In this document: positions 1 to 8,700 of the stretch, piece after piece
Position numbering within the stretch: the first letter of the stretch is position 1
Layout: the number at the start of each line of letters is the position of its first letter
NCBI GenBank assembly: GCA_003049485.1
Contig: PYST01000490.1
Span: 1 to 22,964, forward strand
DNA: 22,964 bases
Direction: 5' to 3'
Source: Ophioceras dolichostomum
Lineage: Eukaryota; Ascomycota; Sordariomycetes; Magnaporthales; Ophioceraceae
Translations under genes and position numbers: made by a program
Notes under the pieces: generated by a model
Database searches by the model: none
Told to the model about the DNA's origin: nothing
The model's input: the letters and a program-made list of their open reading frames with translations, nothing else

Positions 1-267
1 ATAGAATTGTAGAGGCCGATGGTAAAATGACAGCGTATTGAAGCTCCTTTTTTTATGCGGGGACATTAATTTTTTGGGGGCTGAGCCTGGTACCCCACAC
101 TTTTGGGACCCCTCAACGCGAGCATCGGCTTTTCGCGGGGCGGGACTCGTGGCACCCAGCCTCAAGTCCCACCATACGAAAGCATCCGTAGAGAAAATTC
201 CCACGCTGTTCCACGGAGCTTCAAAGACGTGAATGTTGCGATTCTCAAACAACCAAATCTTTTACAG

Positions 268-570
268 TCAGGAGGCTGCTTGATTCATCATCGCGCCGGA
301 ACCTCTGGAAGAACCATGAGCATTTGCTGGAACTTCAGAAAGGGCCGGCGGCTTGCTCTTGTTGGCAAGGTCAAAGAAGCGTCAGAGCTTGTCAGGCGTT
401 TTCCCCGTTTCGGCTTGGATGTTGGGCACGTGGGGCTTGGCGCAGATTTTTGCCGATTCCGGTAGTCCGATGAAAGGGCAATTAGTAATCGAGATCCGAT
501 CTTGTAGAACCCTGGTGATGTGGGTGCACGGGCCACACCTCGACTGTGGACGGAGGTCCCGATGCGACAC
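268..570 (-). pseudogene. Possible degenerate coding fragment with an in-frame TGA
   Basis: Read on the minus strand, this stretch has balanced, protein-like composition and mostly G or C at third codon positions. The first part contains PFIGLPESAKICAKPHVPN and ends DKL. A TGA stop lies at 384-382, and the same frame continues for 37 more codons (RFFDLANKSKPPAL onward) to a TGA at 270-268. The similar composition on both sides of the internal stop suggests one former coding sequence, or a pair of exons whose junction I have not found. I do not recognise the protein. It could equally be chance open sequence in GC-rich DNA. Confidence 0.2.
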
Positions 571-579
571 GCGACGCGT
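569..579. promoter_or_regulatory. Overlapping MCB-like elements upstream of CHL4
   Basis: ACGCGA (569-574) overlaps ACGCGT (574-579), about 240 bp before the CHL4 start codon. ACGCGT is the MluI cell-cycle box bound by MBF at G1/S genes in budding and fission yeast. Its use here is an inference: single ACGCGT hexamers occur elsewhere in the window at about the chance rate. Confidence 0.3.
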
Positions 580-792
580 CGAGAAACCGAGATGCCGAGG
601 CGCGGGTCCTCACCGAAATCATCCCCGCCCGCCGCAAACCACACTTTGTCTTCGGCGGACTACTACATCCGGCACAAGAATCCACATTGTGTTCAAAAGG
701 ACCACTCAGCTCGCTCACCCTACTCTAGGTCTGTGCTGTCAGGTCTTACGGACCAGGCTCGCCTCATACGTGGCTTGAGGAGGGGCAGCACG

Positions 793-888
793 ATGGTTGT
801 TGTCGAGGGTCTGAGATGGCGTTGTTCACGATCCCAACCACTGCACGGCTACCGGACACGCTGCGCCTGGAGGCAGACCACCCGGTAG
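793..888 (+). promoter_or_regulatory. Upstream ORF overlapping the CHL4 start
   Basis: An ATG 23 nt before the CHL4 ATG opens a 31-codon frame that ends at 888, inside the CHL4 coding region and in a different frame. If the transcript starts upstream of 793, scanning ribosomes would meet this ATG first and could lower CHL4 translation. Whether it is transcribed depends on a start site that cannot be seen here. Confidence 0.35.
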
Positions 889-2600
889 TCGTGAAGCTGC
901 TGAGCCGCCTCTCCAGGGGCGCGCTCCTGGCCTTGGCAGAACAATGGCTCAGCGAGGAGGACATCTCGCTCACTGCGCCGTATCTGCGGCGGCGGCGGCG
1001 GCGGCGGCAGCAGGACCGAGAGGACGAGGAAGAGGAGGAAGAGGAGTCGGATATGGGGAGCGTCTCCGACATCTTCGACTTCTTCCCGGCGTCGGGGTCG
1101 CTCGCGTCTCTCCGTGAAGTGTACAGCGAGCTCAAGAACTCCCGGGGCTCGAAGAGGGAGATCGTCGAGCGCATCCTGACGGGCGACTGGCGCCACGGCC
1201 TGACGCTGTACCAGCTCGCCACGGCGGACATGCAGTATCTGCACGACCGCCCGCTCTCGCAGAAGTGGTCCGCCCACCGCATCGTCCCCCTAAAACTACG
1301 GGCTGCGTCGGGTAACGGGGCCGGGGACGGGGACGAAGACGGAGATGACGTAGCCCAGGAGCCCGACAAAAAGTCCCTCCTCGTGCCGCGCTTCCACCCG
1401 TCCACCTTCCTACGCAACCTCCAGGCCCTCCTTCCCCCCGACATCAAGGCGCACTGCGCCCTAGAGCGCCACAAGGAGCTTCCCGTCCTGCTCCTCCGCA
1501 TCTTCATATTCGACTCGCCCTACAACACCGCCCTCGCCAAACTCAACGACGGCGACGGCGGCGGCGCCAGCGCCGCAAACCTCGATGCCTCGCGCACCGT
1601 CTTCGTCGCCTTCCCCGACGCGTCTCCGCACGTGTTCATCTCGAGCGCCACGCAGCTTCTCCCTCCCAGCGGCGGCGGCGGCGGCGGCGGCGGCGTGAGT
1701 GGAGGAGGAGGAGGAGGCGCAGCGGCCTTTGTGCCCCCCTCACGGGGCGAGTCGACGTCCCTGCGCAGCCTCGTGATAGATGGCATCCCCAGTGCGCTGT
1801 CGCGTCCGCGCGAGCGCTACGCCCTGCGGCCGACGAGCCTGTCGACGCGCAACATGGCCGAGATGCTGGGCCGGAGGGGTGCGGGGCGCACGAACAGCGC
1901 GGGTGGTGGGTGGGGCGTCTACGCCGACTTGCGGAAGAAGGAGAGCCCGCTTGACACGGTGCTGCCTACGCCGCCGATGACGCCGGAGGAGTCGGAGGAG
2001 GATGGCGACGGGTTGGGAGTAGAAGGAGGAGAAGAAGAAGAGGAGGAGGAGGAGCGCAGGCGGAAGCAGCGGCAGCAGCAGCAGGGGTTAAAGAGGGTGC
2101 TCACTGTTGAGGAGCAGCGGGAGCGACGGGCCGCGAAGAGGAGGATGCTGGTTGCTAAGGGGCGGTTCGGGAACTCTGCCAGGGTCGATGATGGGCTGGG
2201 TGTCGAGAGGCTGGATGTTGTGATGCAAGACCCGTTCACAGCGGTGGCGAGACAAGAAATGCCACCGCCCACCGACGAAAGACTAGGTCGCTTTGATCCT
2301 CGCGGCGGTCACGGCGACGGAAGAGGACGGCGCACAACCCTCGACGCGGCCTTCCAGCGCGAGGCGGAGCTGCGCGAGGAGGACGGCGAGGACGACCCTA
2401 GCTCAGCTACAGCGGAGTGGCGTCCGGAGATCAAGCTGACCTTCCACGGAACGCACGTCTTTGCGGGGATCCGGCAGCTGGTTGAGGCTGGCGTGATCGA
2501 TGGCGAGCGCATGCCTGGGTGGATGACGGGCGAGGAAGGGGTTACGATTGGGGCGGTGAGGAACGGGCGGATCAGGGGCCACAAGGGCTCAGGGCTGTAG
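816..2600 (+). CDS. CHL4: CHL4/Mis15 family kinetochore protein (CENP-N-like)
   Basis: Predicted inner-kinetochore protein of the constitutive centromere-associated network, the fungal counterpart of CENP-N, which with Iml3/CENP-L links centromeric nucleosomes to the kinetochore. The single exon encodes 594 residues; budding-yeast Chl4 is about 460. The family start is clear: PTTARLP, then a leucine-rich segment LLSRLSRGALLALAEQWL (residues ~27-45). The core continues through GDWRHGLTLYQLA (~121-133), and the C-terminus shows TFHGTHVFAGIRQL and MPGWMTGEEGV (~542-580). The extra length comes from low-complexity inserts: seven Arg (58-64), a Glu run (~70-78), glycine runs (~286-302), and Glu- and Gln-rich segments (~405-430). 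The start at 816 is chosen because the family N-terminus begins there. A GTGAGT at 1695 lies in the glycine run, but no in-frame acceptor that keeps the conserved core was found. The gene converges with the TatD gene. Confidence 0.93.
   Translation: MALFTIPTTARLPDTLRLEADHPVVVKLLSRLSRGALLALAEQWLSEEDISLTAPYLRRRRRRRQQDREDEEEEEEESDMGSVSDIFDFFPASGSLASLREVYSELKNSRGSKREIVERILTGDWRHGLTLYQLATADMQYLHDRPLSQKWSAHRIVPLKLRAASGNGAGDGDEDGDDVAQEPDKKSLLVPRFHPSTFLRNLQALLPPDIKAHCALERHKELPVLLLRIFIFDSPYNTALAKLNDGDGGGASAANLDASRTVFVAFPDASPHVFISSATQLLPPSGGGGGGGGVSGGGGGGAAAFVPPSRGESTSLRSLVIDGIPSALSRPRERYALRPTSLSTRNMAEMLGRRGAGRTNSAGGGWGVYADLRKKESPLDTVLPTPPMTPEESEEDGDGLGVEGGEEEEEEEERRRKQRQQQQGLKRVLTVEEQRERRAAKRRMLVAKGRFGNSARVDDGLGVERLDVVMQDPFTAVARQEMPPPTDERLGRFDPRGGHGDGRGRRTTLDAAFQREAELREEDGEDDPSSATAEWRPEIKLTFHGTHVFAGIRQLVEAGVIDGERMPGWMTGEEGVTIGAVRNGRIRGHKGSGL
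987..1007 (+). repeat. CGG trinucleotide repeat (7 units) in CHL4
   Basis: Seven CGG triplets encode a pure Arg run, residues 58-64 of the Chl4-like protein, directly followed by an acidic run. The repeat is in frame and likely to vary in length between isolates. Confidence 0.9.
1671..1716 (+). repeat. GGC/GGA trinucleotide repeats (poly-Gly) in CHL4
   Basis: Eight GGC triplets (1671-1694), a GTG AGT interruption, then a run of GGA triplets encode two glycine blocks in the middle of the protein. They fall in a variable linker just before the conserved segment SLRSLVIDGIPSAL. Confidence 0.88.
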
Positions 2601-2999
2601 AAGCCGGTCGAGGCGGGTGCTGCTTCCTTAAGTGATAACCAGGGGTGGCTTTGCTTGCTTTGCTGTGGGTGGCAAAAATTGCTGTCGAGGTTGCTACGTT
2701 ATAATGCCGGCTTTGTATCTTTAGCTATTTACCGATGGGTGCGGGATGCAAAGCAAAGGCGTTTGGGGGATCCGGAGAGAGAAACGGAATCTTCTTGCAA
2801 GGGTATGAGATATATATACCCATGGTTCTTCTAGCTTAGGCATAAAGTCCAAAGAAAGGGACTAGGAGTGGGACTCGCATTACTTGCGTCAGAGCTTGCC
2901 TGCTTTCGCTCGTGTCTATAAATGATAACCAAATCCTTCTCGCGTCTATATGGACGATGGGTGGGAATAGTATTGAAAATCTCTCTATCCGTCGGATTA
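2601..2999. other. Convergent intergenic region, CHL4 to TatD gene
   Basis: This 399-bp gap lies between two stop codons that face each other. It should hold both 3' UTRs and both polyadenylation regions, and the transcripts may overlap. No ORF, RNA gene or repeat is supported. Confidence 0.7.
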
Positions 3000-4817
3000 T
3001 CATTTCTCGCCCAGTCCGAACACCTTGACAGTGTTCGCCCACGCCGCCTCGCAGACCTCCTCCACCGAGACGCCCTTGATCCCCGCGACGATGACGGCGA
3101 CCCTCTCGATCATGCAGGGCTCGTTCCGGCTCTTGACCATGGCGCCCTCCTCCCACTTCTCTTTCTTCACAGACTTGAAGCGCTCTGGCACTTCGGCGGC
3201 TTTCTTCTGGGGCTTTTTCGTCTGCTGCTGCTGCTGTTGTGGTTGCTTTTTCCTCCGCGGATGCTGTGGCGTGCTCCTTCCGCTGCTGTCGTTCGGCGTG
3301 TCTGGAGCAGAGCTCATGACAGAGCTCCTGGCAGAGCTCATGGCAGAACTCAGCGCAGAGCTTACGGCAGACGCGACGGGTGGTGTAGCGGCCGCCACAG
3401 CTGTGAGAGCAGCCCGGCCCTCTTCGTCCACCTGAGCCTGAGCCTGAGCCAGAGTTTGGGGCTGGGCCTCAGCCAAGGCTTGAGCCTCAGCCTCGCGCTT
3501 GGCGTGCTCGACGAGATACTTCCAGCCCTCGTGGCTGGAGCGGATATCGCACCAGGGCCCGTCCGTCTCGATCATGAGCCGATCGAGGCGGATCTCCCGC
3601 ACGACGTCGCAGTTCTCCACCGTCTTGAAGCTGCAGCCGTTGACGCCGATGTAGAGTCCCAGGTCCATCAGCTCGCGCGCCTCCTCGATCGAGCCGGTAA
3701 AGCTGTGCACCACACCGCCCTTGGCCAAACCCTCAAGCCTATCGCCGAAGCTGCGCTTCAGGGAGGACACGAAGTCGGCGTGAGCCGCGCGAGAATGCAG
3801 GAAGAGCGGCAGCTGGGCCTCGGGCGAGAGGGATGCGACGAGGTTCAGCTGCCGCTCGAACGAGTGCAGCTGGAGCACCCGGGGGCAGAAGTGCATCCGG
3901 TCGTAGTCGAGGCCGAACTCACCCAGCGCGACCAGACTGGGTCCTGCGTTGTGGATCATGTCGCGCAGGTCCTGGATGATCTGGTCTGACTTCTTCTGGT
4001 CGATCTCGTGTTCGTCATCGGCGGCCACCGGCTTGGACGGGTCCGGGTCGCAAGCCGCCGTGTGTTCCTCGTCCGAGGCTTCATGGTGGTGCGGGTGTGT
4101 CGCGCCAAAGATAGCACTTGTGCACGGATGGATTCCCGCAGTTGCATAGACGGTGTTTGCTGCGCTCAACAGATCGGGGCAGCAGCGAGCGATGGATTGG
4201 TCGGCGGGTCAGCGGGAGGACTCAGTCCCAAGTTCTACTCCTTTCCCTTTCTCTCATTTTTTTTTTCATTTTCCCTCTCCATTCTACTCTCTGTCAACCA
4301 GCTCGGGTAGGGGCTCTTGATCCTTACGGAACTCTTCGGCAAGTTTCAGGGCTTCCCTGGAGCTCCTGAAGCTTGAGCCGGTGACGATGAGCTTGGTGCA
4401 GCCAACTTCCTTGGCACGTCTGACCACTGCATGCAAATCATCCGGATGCCGTTGCTTGCCGTGATAGCGGCCTCTGAATATTGGGTCGGCCAAGTTGATA
4501 CCGATCTGTCGAGGGTGTTGCGATATGTCAGTGCCGCTCAGGAGATTCATACATGGATGGGCGGGCATTCATGCAGGCCGTTGTTGGCCGGCCGCAGTCC
4601 GGGTCTCGCCTGCCGTCGCCTCCCGTTGGACGGCCGAGGCCTGGGCATTGGAGACAGGACGCGGCGCGATTGCACACCGCTAAAGTAGGTAAACGTGCTC
4701 GTCGCAAATTGGCTACGTCGGACATACATCAATATATCTCGGCCGGTATTGCATCTTTTGGGTTTCAGTTCCAGTCTCAGCGGGGGCGGAGCGCGAGTCC
4801 GAGTTGATGGTCGCCAT
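3000..4817 (-). CDS. TatD-family metal-dependent hydrolase (deoxyribonuclease), 3 exons
   Basis: Predicted metal-dependent nuclease of the TatD family (TIM-barrel amidohydrolase fold); family members are 3'-5' exonucleases linked to DNA repair and apoptotic DNA degradation. Exons on minus: 4817-4728, 4505-4328, 4159-3000, giving 475 residues. Splicing restores family motifs across each junction: RYID joins IGINLADPIFRG, and LAEEF joins NTVYATAGIHPC through a split Pro codon. Candidate metal ligands are E170 (GEFGLDYDR), H211 (LFLHSR), H241 (VVHSFTG) and D289 (ETDGPW). After ETDGPWCDIR comes a low-complexity insert rich in Ala, Gln and Ser, then the family ending resumes (SVKKEKW, SRNEPC from ~435, EEVCEAAWANTVKVFGLGE). 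A smaller His/Asp-rich insert lies at ~105-145. The start at 4817 has a good context (CAACATGG); Met22 is an alternative. The gene is divergent from RNR1. Confidence 0.92.
4160..4327 (-). other. TatD gene intron 2
   Basis: 168 bp on the minus strand, donor GTAAGG at 4327 and acceptor GCAG ending at 4160. The splice joins C with CA to make a Pro codon, giving the conserved EEFPNTVYATAG. Other GT/AG pairs nearby (GTAGAA with GAG) keep the frame but give a poorer match and weaker sites. Confidence 0.85.
4506..4727 (-). other. TatD gene intron 1
   Basis: 222 bp on the minus strand with a consensus donor GTATGT and acceptor ACAG, phase 0. Its removal creates RYIDIGINLADP, the conserved N-terminal strand of TatD proteins. 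Without splicing, the first frame stops after three more residues. Confidence 0.88.
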
Positions 4818-5721
4818 GTTGAGATATCCGTGCTGGCTGCGCTGGCTGAGACACTGCTTCTGATGGTGGACGACAGACGAACAACCCAACTGGCGCAAAC
4901 CTGATCGGCGCGAGAAAGAGCGCAGCGTTATGGCACAACCTTTGGGGAGCAAACAAATCTCGGGCCAAACGGGCATTCTATTCTCCAGAAATACTCCCCA
5001 GAACTCGAAAGAGTCATCTTGTTTGAGTCATCTTTGGGGTATCCGGATTGAAAAGATAGGTACCTGAGGTATTGGTTCTAGGTTGGCAGCCTGCTCTTGC
5101 ACAAGTTCGCTTCAGGTGGATTGGGGGCGCTGAGGCTGACAGCTGTCTCCAGCTGCGCAGCTGTAAAACTTTGCTGCCAGTGTCAGTGCAGCTCCAGCGC
5201 CCGTGCAGGCGGCACCGTTGGTTGCCCGGCCGTGCGGCTTACAAATTTTGTTTGGAGCTAAAGTGGAAAGTGGGAAAATCGCGTCAGGGCGACGCGTTGC
5301 CTGGTGTAAAGTGGCACTGCCATTGACTTACAAGGGTGAGACGCGACTGGCCCCTCCACCTTATAACACCGTTCTTCACCAGCGTGCACCGCGATTCTGT
5401 TCTCTCCCTCTCCCTCTTTTTCTCTTCCTGCAACAAAACATCATCCCAACAATCACCATTGCCCAGCCGACAGATCTAGAAGTTGGAAGAGCTGCGCGAG
5501 TGTAGGACGATTCTTGCAGCAAGTCTTGCAGCTTCCATACCTCTCTGTTGCATGCAGGCCGGTGCAGCCCGTTCCCCCTTCCTCCCCGTCCTTCTCTTTT
5601 AAACTCAAACTTTCTAGATACCCCGCCGCCAGCGCGCTCGTCACGGCACATATTCGGCTCTTCCTGCGCCCGTACCCTCTTCCGTAGACTCTCAGACTCT
5701 CAAACTCAGCAACCGGTCACA
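4818..5721. promoter_or_regulatory. Divergent promoter, TatD gene and RNR1
   Basis: This 904-bp region lies between two diverging start codons and must serve both genes. It contains three ACGCG-type elements (5279-5346), two GTTGCC half-sites resembling RFX X-box halves (5221-5226 and 5296-5301), a TTATAAC sequence at 5361-5367, and CT-rich tracts at about 5400-5430 and 5575-5605 like those near fungal transcription starts. No coding sequence is supported. Confidence 0.6.
5279..5346. promoter_or_regulatory. Cluster of three MCB-like ACGCG elements before RNR1
   Basis: TCGCGT (5279-5284, ACGCGA on minus), ACGCGT (5292-5297) and ACGCGA (5341-5346) lie within 68 bp, about 380-440 bp before the RNR1 start codon. 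In budding and fission yeasts MBF binds such sites to drive RNR large-subunit genes at G1/S and after DNA damage. The sites are seen directly; binding in this organism is inferred. Confidence 0.5.
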
Positions 5722-8700
5722 ATGTTCGTCCGGAAGCGAGGTAAGTCTTCGAAGGCCACCCTGAAATCACACTGACATCTTAAGGATGTCCCGCCTCGCC
5801 ACCAATGCGTCTTGACTTGGAACTGACATGGCGCGTCTTGCTATCAGATGGTCGCCAGGAGCGCGTCCAGTTCGACAAGATCACGGCCCGTGTGTCGAGG
5901 CTGTGCTACGGACTGGACATGGAGCATGTCGACCCTGTTGCCATCACCCAGAAGGTGATCTCCGGTGTCTACGGCGGCGTGACTACTGTCCAGCTGGATG
6001 ATCTCGTACGTCTCTGTTTGCTCCCTTCTCCCCTTTTGCCTTTCCTCTCCTCTACATCCCCCTCCCTCTCACCTCCCTCCCTTCTCCAGTCCCATATCCC
6101 TCCCCGATGGCAGAGCGAACCAACTTGGGAAACATGAGCGCTGGCTGACCTCACTTTCTACATCATAACCATATTCTAGGCTGCCGAGACTGCCGCTTAC
6201 ATGACGGTTACCCACCCGGACTACGCCATCCTGGCGGCACGCATTGCCGTTTCCAACCTACACAAGCAGACCAAGAAGCAGTGGTCGTCGGTGGTCAGCG
6301 ATCTGTTCCACTATGTGAACCCGAAGAACGGGCGGCTCTCGCCCATGATCTCTCAGGAGACCTACGACTGCGTCATGCGGCATAAGGAGGACTTCGACTC
6401 GGCCATCGTGTACGACCGGGACTTCAACTACCAGTACTTCGGCTTCAAGACGCTGGAGCGCTCGTACCTGCTCAAGCTGGACGGCAAGATCGTCGAGCGG
6501 CCGCAGCACATGATCATGCGCGTGGCCGTCGGCATCTGGGGCGACAACGTCGAGCGCGTGATAGAGACGTACAACCTGATGTCCAACAAGTTCTTCACGC
6601 ACGCCTCGCCCACGCTGTTCAACGCCGGCACTCCCCAGGCCCAGCTGTCGTCGTGCTTCCTGGTCGACATGAAGGACGACAGCATCGAGGGCATCTACGA
6701 CACCCTCAAGACATGCGCCATGATCTCCAAGATGGCCGGCGGCATCGGTCTCAACATCCACCGCATCCGCGCCACGGGCTCGTACATCGCCGGCACCAAC
6801 GGCACGTCCAACGGCATCGTGCCCATGCTGCGCGTGTTCAACAACACGGCGCGCTACGTCGACCAGGGCGGCAACAAGCGCCCGGGCGCCTTCGCCATCT
6901 ACCTGGAGCCGTGGCACGCCGACGTGTTCGAGTTCCTCGACCTGCGCAAGAACCACGGCAAGGAGGAGGTGCGTGCGCGCGACCTGTTCCTGGCGCTCTG
7001 GATCCCCGACCTCTTCATGAAGCGCGTGGAGAAGAACGGCGACTGGACGCTCATGTGCCCGAACGAGTGCCCCGGCCTGGCCGAGTGCTACGGCGACGAG
7101 TTCGAGGCGCTGTACGAGAAGTACGAGCGCGAGGGCCGCGGCCGCAAGACCATGCGGGCGCAGAAGTTGTGGTACGCCATCCTGGAGGCGCAGACCGAGA
7201 CGGGCAATCCGTTCATGCTGTACAAGGACCACTGCAACCGCAAGAGCAACCAGAAGAACCTGGGCACCATCCGCAGCTCCAACCTGTGCACCGAGATCAT
7301 CGAGTACTCGGCGCCCGACGAGGTGGCGGTGTGCAACCTGGCGTCGCTGGCCCTGCCGGCCTTCGTCGACTACAACGAGGGCGTGTACGACTTCCAGAAG
7401 CTGCACGAGGTCACGCAGGTCGTCGTCCGCAATCTTAACAAGATCATCGACGTCAACTACTACCCCGTGCAGGAGGCACGCAACAGCAACATGCGCCACC
7501 GGCCCATCGGGCTGGGCGTGCAAGGCCTGGCCGACGCCTTCCTGGCGCTGCGCATGCCGTTCGAGTCGCCCGAGGCGCGCGAGCTGAACAAGCAGATCTT
7601 CGAGACCATCTACCACGCGGCCCTGACGGCGTCGTGCGAGCTGGCGCGCGAGCAGGGCACGTACTCGACGTACGAGGGCTCGCCCGTGTCGCAGGGCATC
7701 CTGCAGTACGACATGTGGCAGGGCGTCAAGCCGACGGACCTGTGGGACTGGGATGCGCTCAAGGCGCAGATCAAGGAGCACGGCGTGCGTAACAGCCTGC
7801 TGCTGGCGCCCATGCCCACGGCCAGCACGTCGCAGATCCTGGGCAACAACGAGTGCTTCGAGCCGTACACGTCCAACATCTACCAGCGCCGCGTGCTCGC
7901 CGGCGAGTTCCAGGTCGTCAATCCGTGGCTGCTCAAGGACCTGGTCGAGCTAGGCCTATGGTCCGACCACATGAAGAACCGCATCATCGCCGAGGGCGGC
8001 TCGATCCAGAACATCAACAGCATCCCCGACGACCTCAAGCGGCTGTACAAGACCGTGTGGGAGATCTCGCAGCGCACCATCGTGCAGATGGCCGCCGACC
8101 GCGGCGCCTTCATCGACCAGTCGCAGTCGCTCAACATCCACATGCGCGAGCCCACCATGGGCAAGATCACGAGCATGCACTTCGCCGGCTGGAAGCTGGG
8201 CCTCAAGACGGGCATGTACTACCTCCGCACCCAGGCCGCCGCCCAGCCCATCCAGTTCACCGTCGACCAGGAGGCCCTACGCCTCGAGGACACCCAGGCC
8301 GCCGCCGCCAAGGAGCGCACGCTTAAGAAGCGCTCGCCGCCCAGCGGAAGCTACATGTCGTCTCACCACCACTCGTCCGCCGTGCCGCGGCCGATGTACG
8401 CCAAGAAGGACTCGTCCAACTCCATCTCCGCCGCTGCTGCAGCCGCGACGGCCGTCATCGTCGCTTCTCCCACCACCGCCACCACCACCAGTGCGGCCAC
8501 GGCGACGACGACGACGACGCTGAGCCCCGTCCTAACCGCCAACGGCATCCCCACCCCGAGCACCACGCCGCCGCCGCCGCCGTCCATCGCCTCGGCCGCC
8601 GCGTCCGTGGCCGGCTCGACCGCCCCGCCCAAGTCGGTGCCGTTCACGGCCGACATCGAGGAGGGCGACAGCCCCAAGGCGCTGCCCACCGAGCCGGCCA

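Larger units (their letters stand above)
1..815. other. Upstream region of CHL4; no intact gene seen
   Basis: No complete gene is supported here. The left part carries a coding-like but interrupted minus-strand stretch (268-570, listed separately). The right part should contain the CHL4 promoter and 5' leader: overlapping ACGCGA and ACGCGT elements lie at 569-579, and an upstream ATG at 793 opens a short reading frame that runs into CHL4. The other open frames overlap each other on both strands and are rich in Arg, Ser and Pro, as expected of GC-rich non-coding DNA. Confidence 0.6.

Noticed and set aside
764..1507. 247-residue minus-strand ORF opposite CHL4
   Set aside because: The Ser and Arg runs are the reverse reading of the CHL4 Glu and Arg repeats; no independent support.
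1695..1768. Possible intron in CHL4 starting at GTGAGT within the glycine run
   Set aside because: The nearest plausible acceptor breaks the reading frame and would damage the conserved SLRSLVIDGIP segment; the unspliced frame is intact to the family C-terminus.
2922..3989. 355-residue plus-strand ORF opposite the TatD gene
   Set aside because: It is antisense to exon 3, which carries all TatD motifs; no domain is recognisable on the plus strand.
6258..7781. 507-residue minus-strand ORF opposite RNR1
   Set aside because: It is antisense to a highly conserved coding exon with GC-rich third positions, which creates long spurious antisense frames. Its composition (Val, Leu, Arg, Ala, His) is typical of such shadows.
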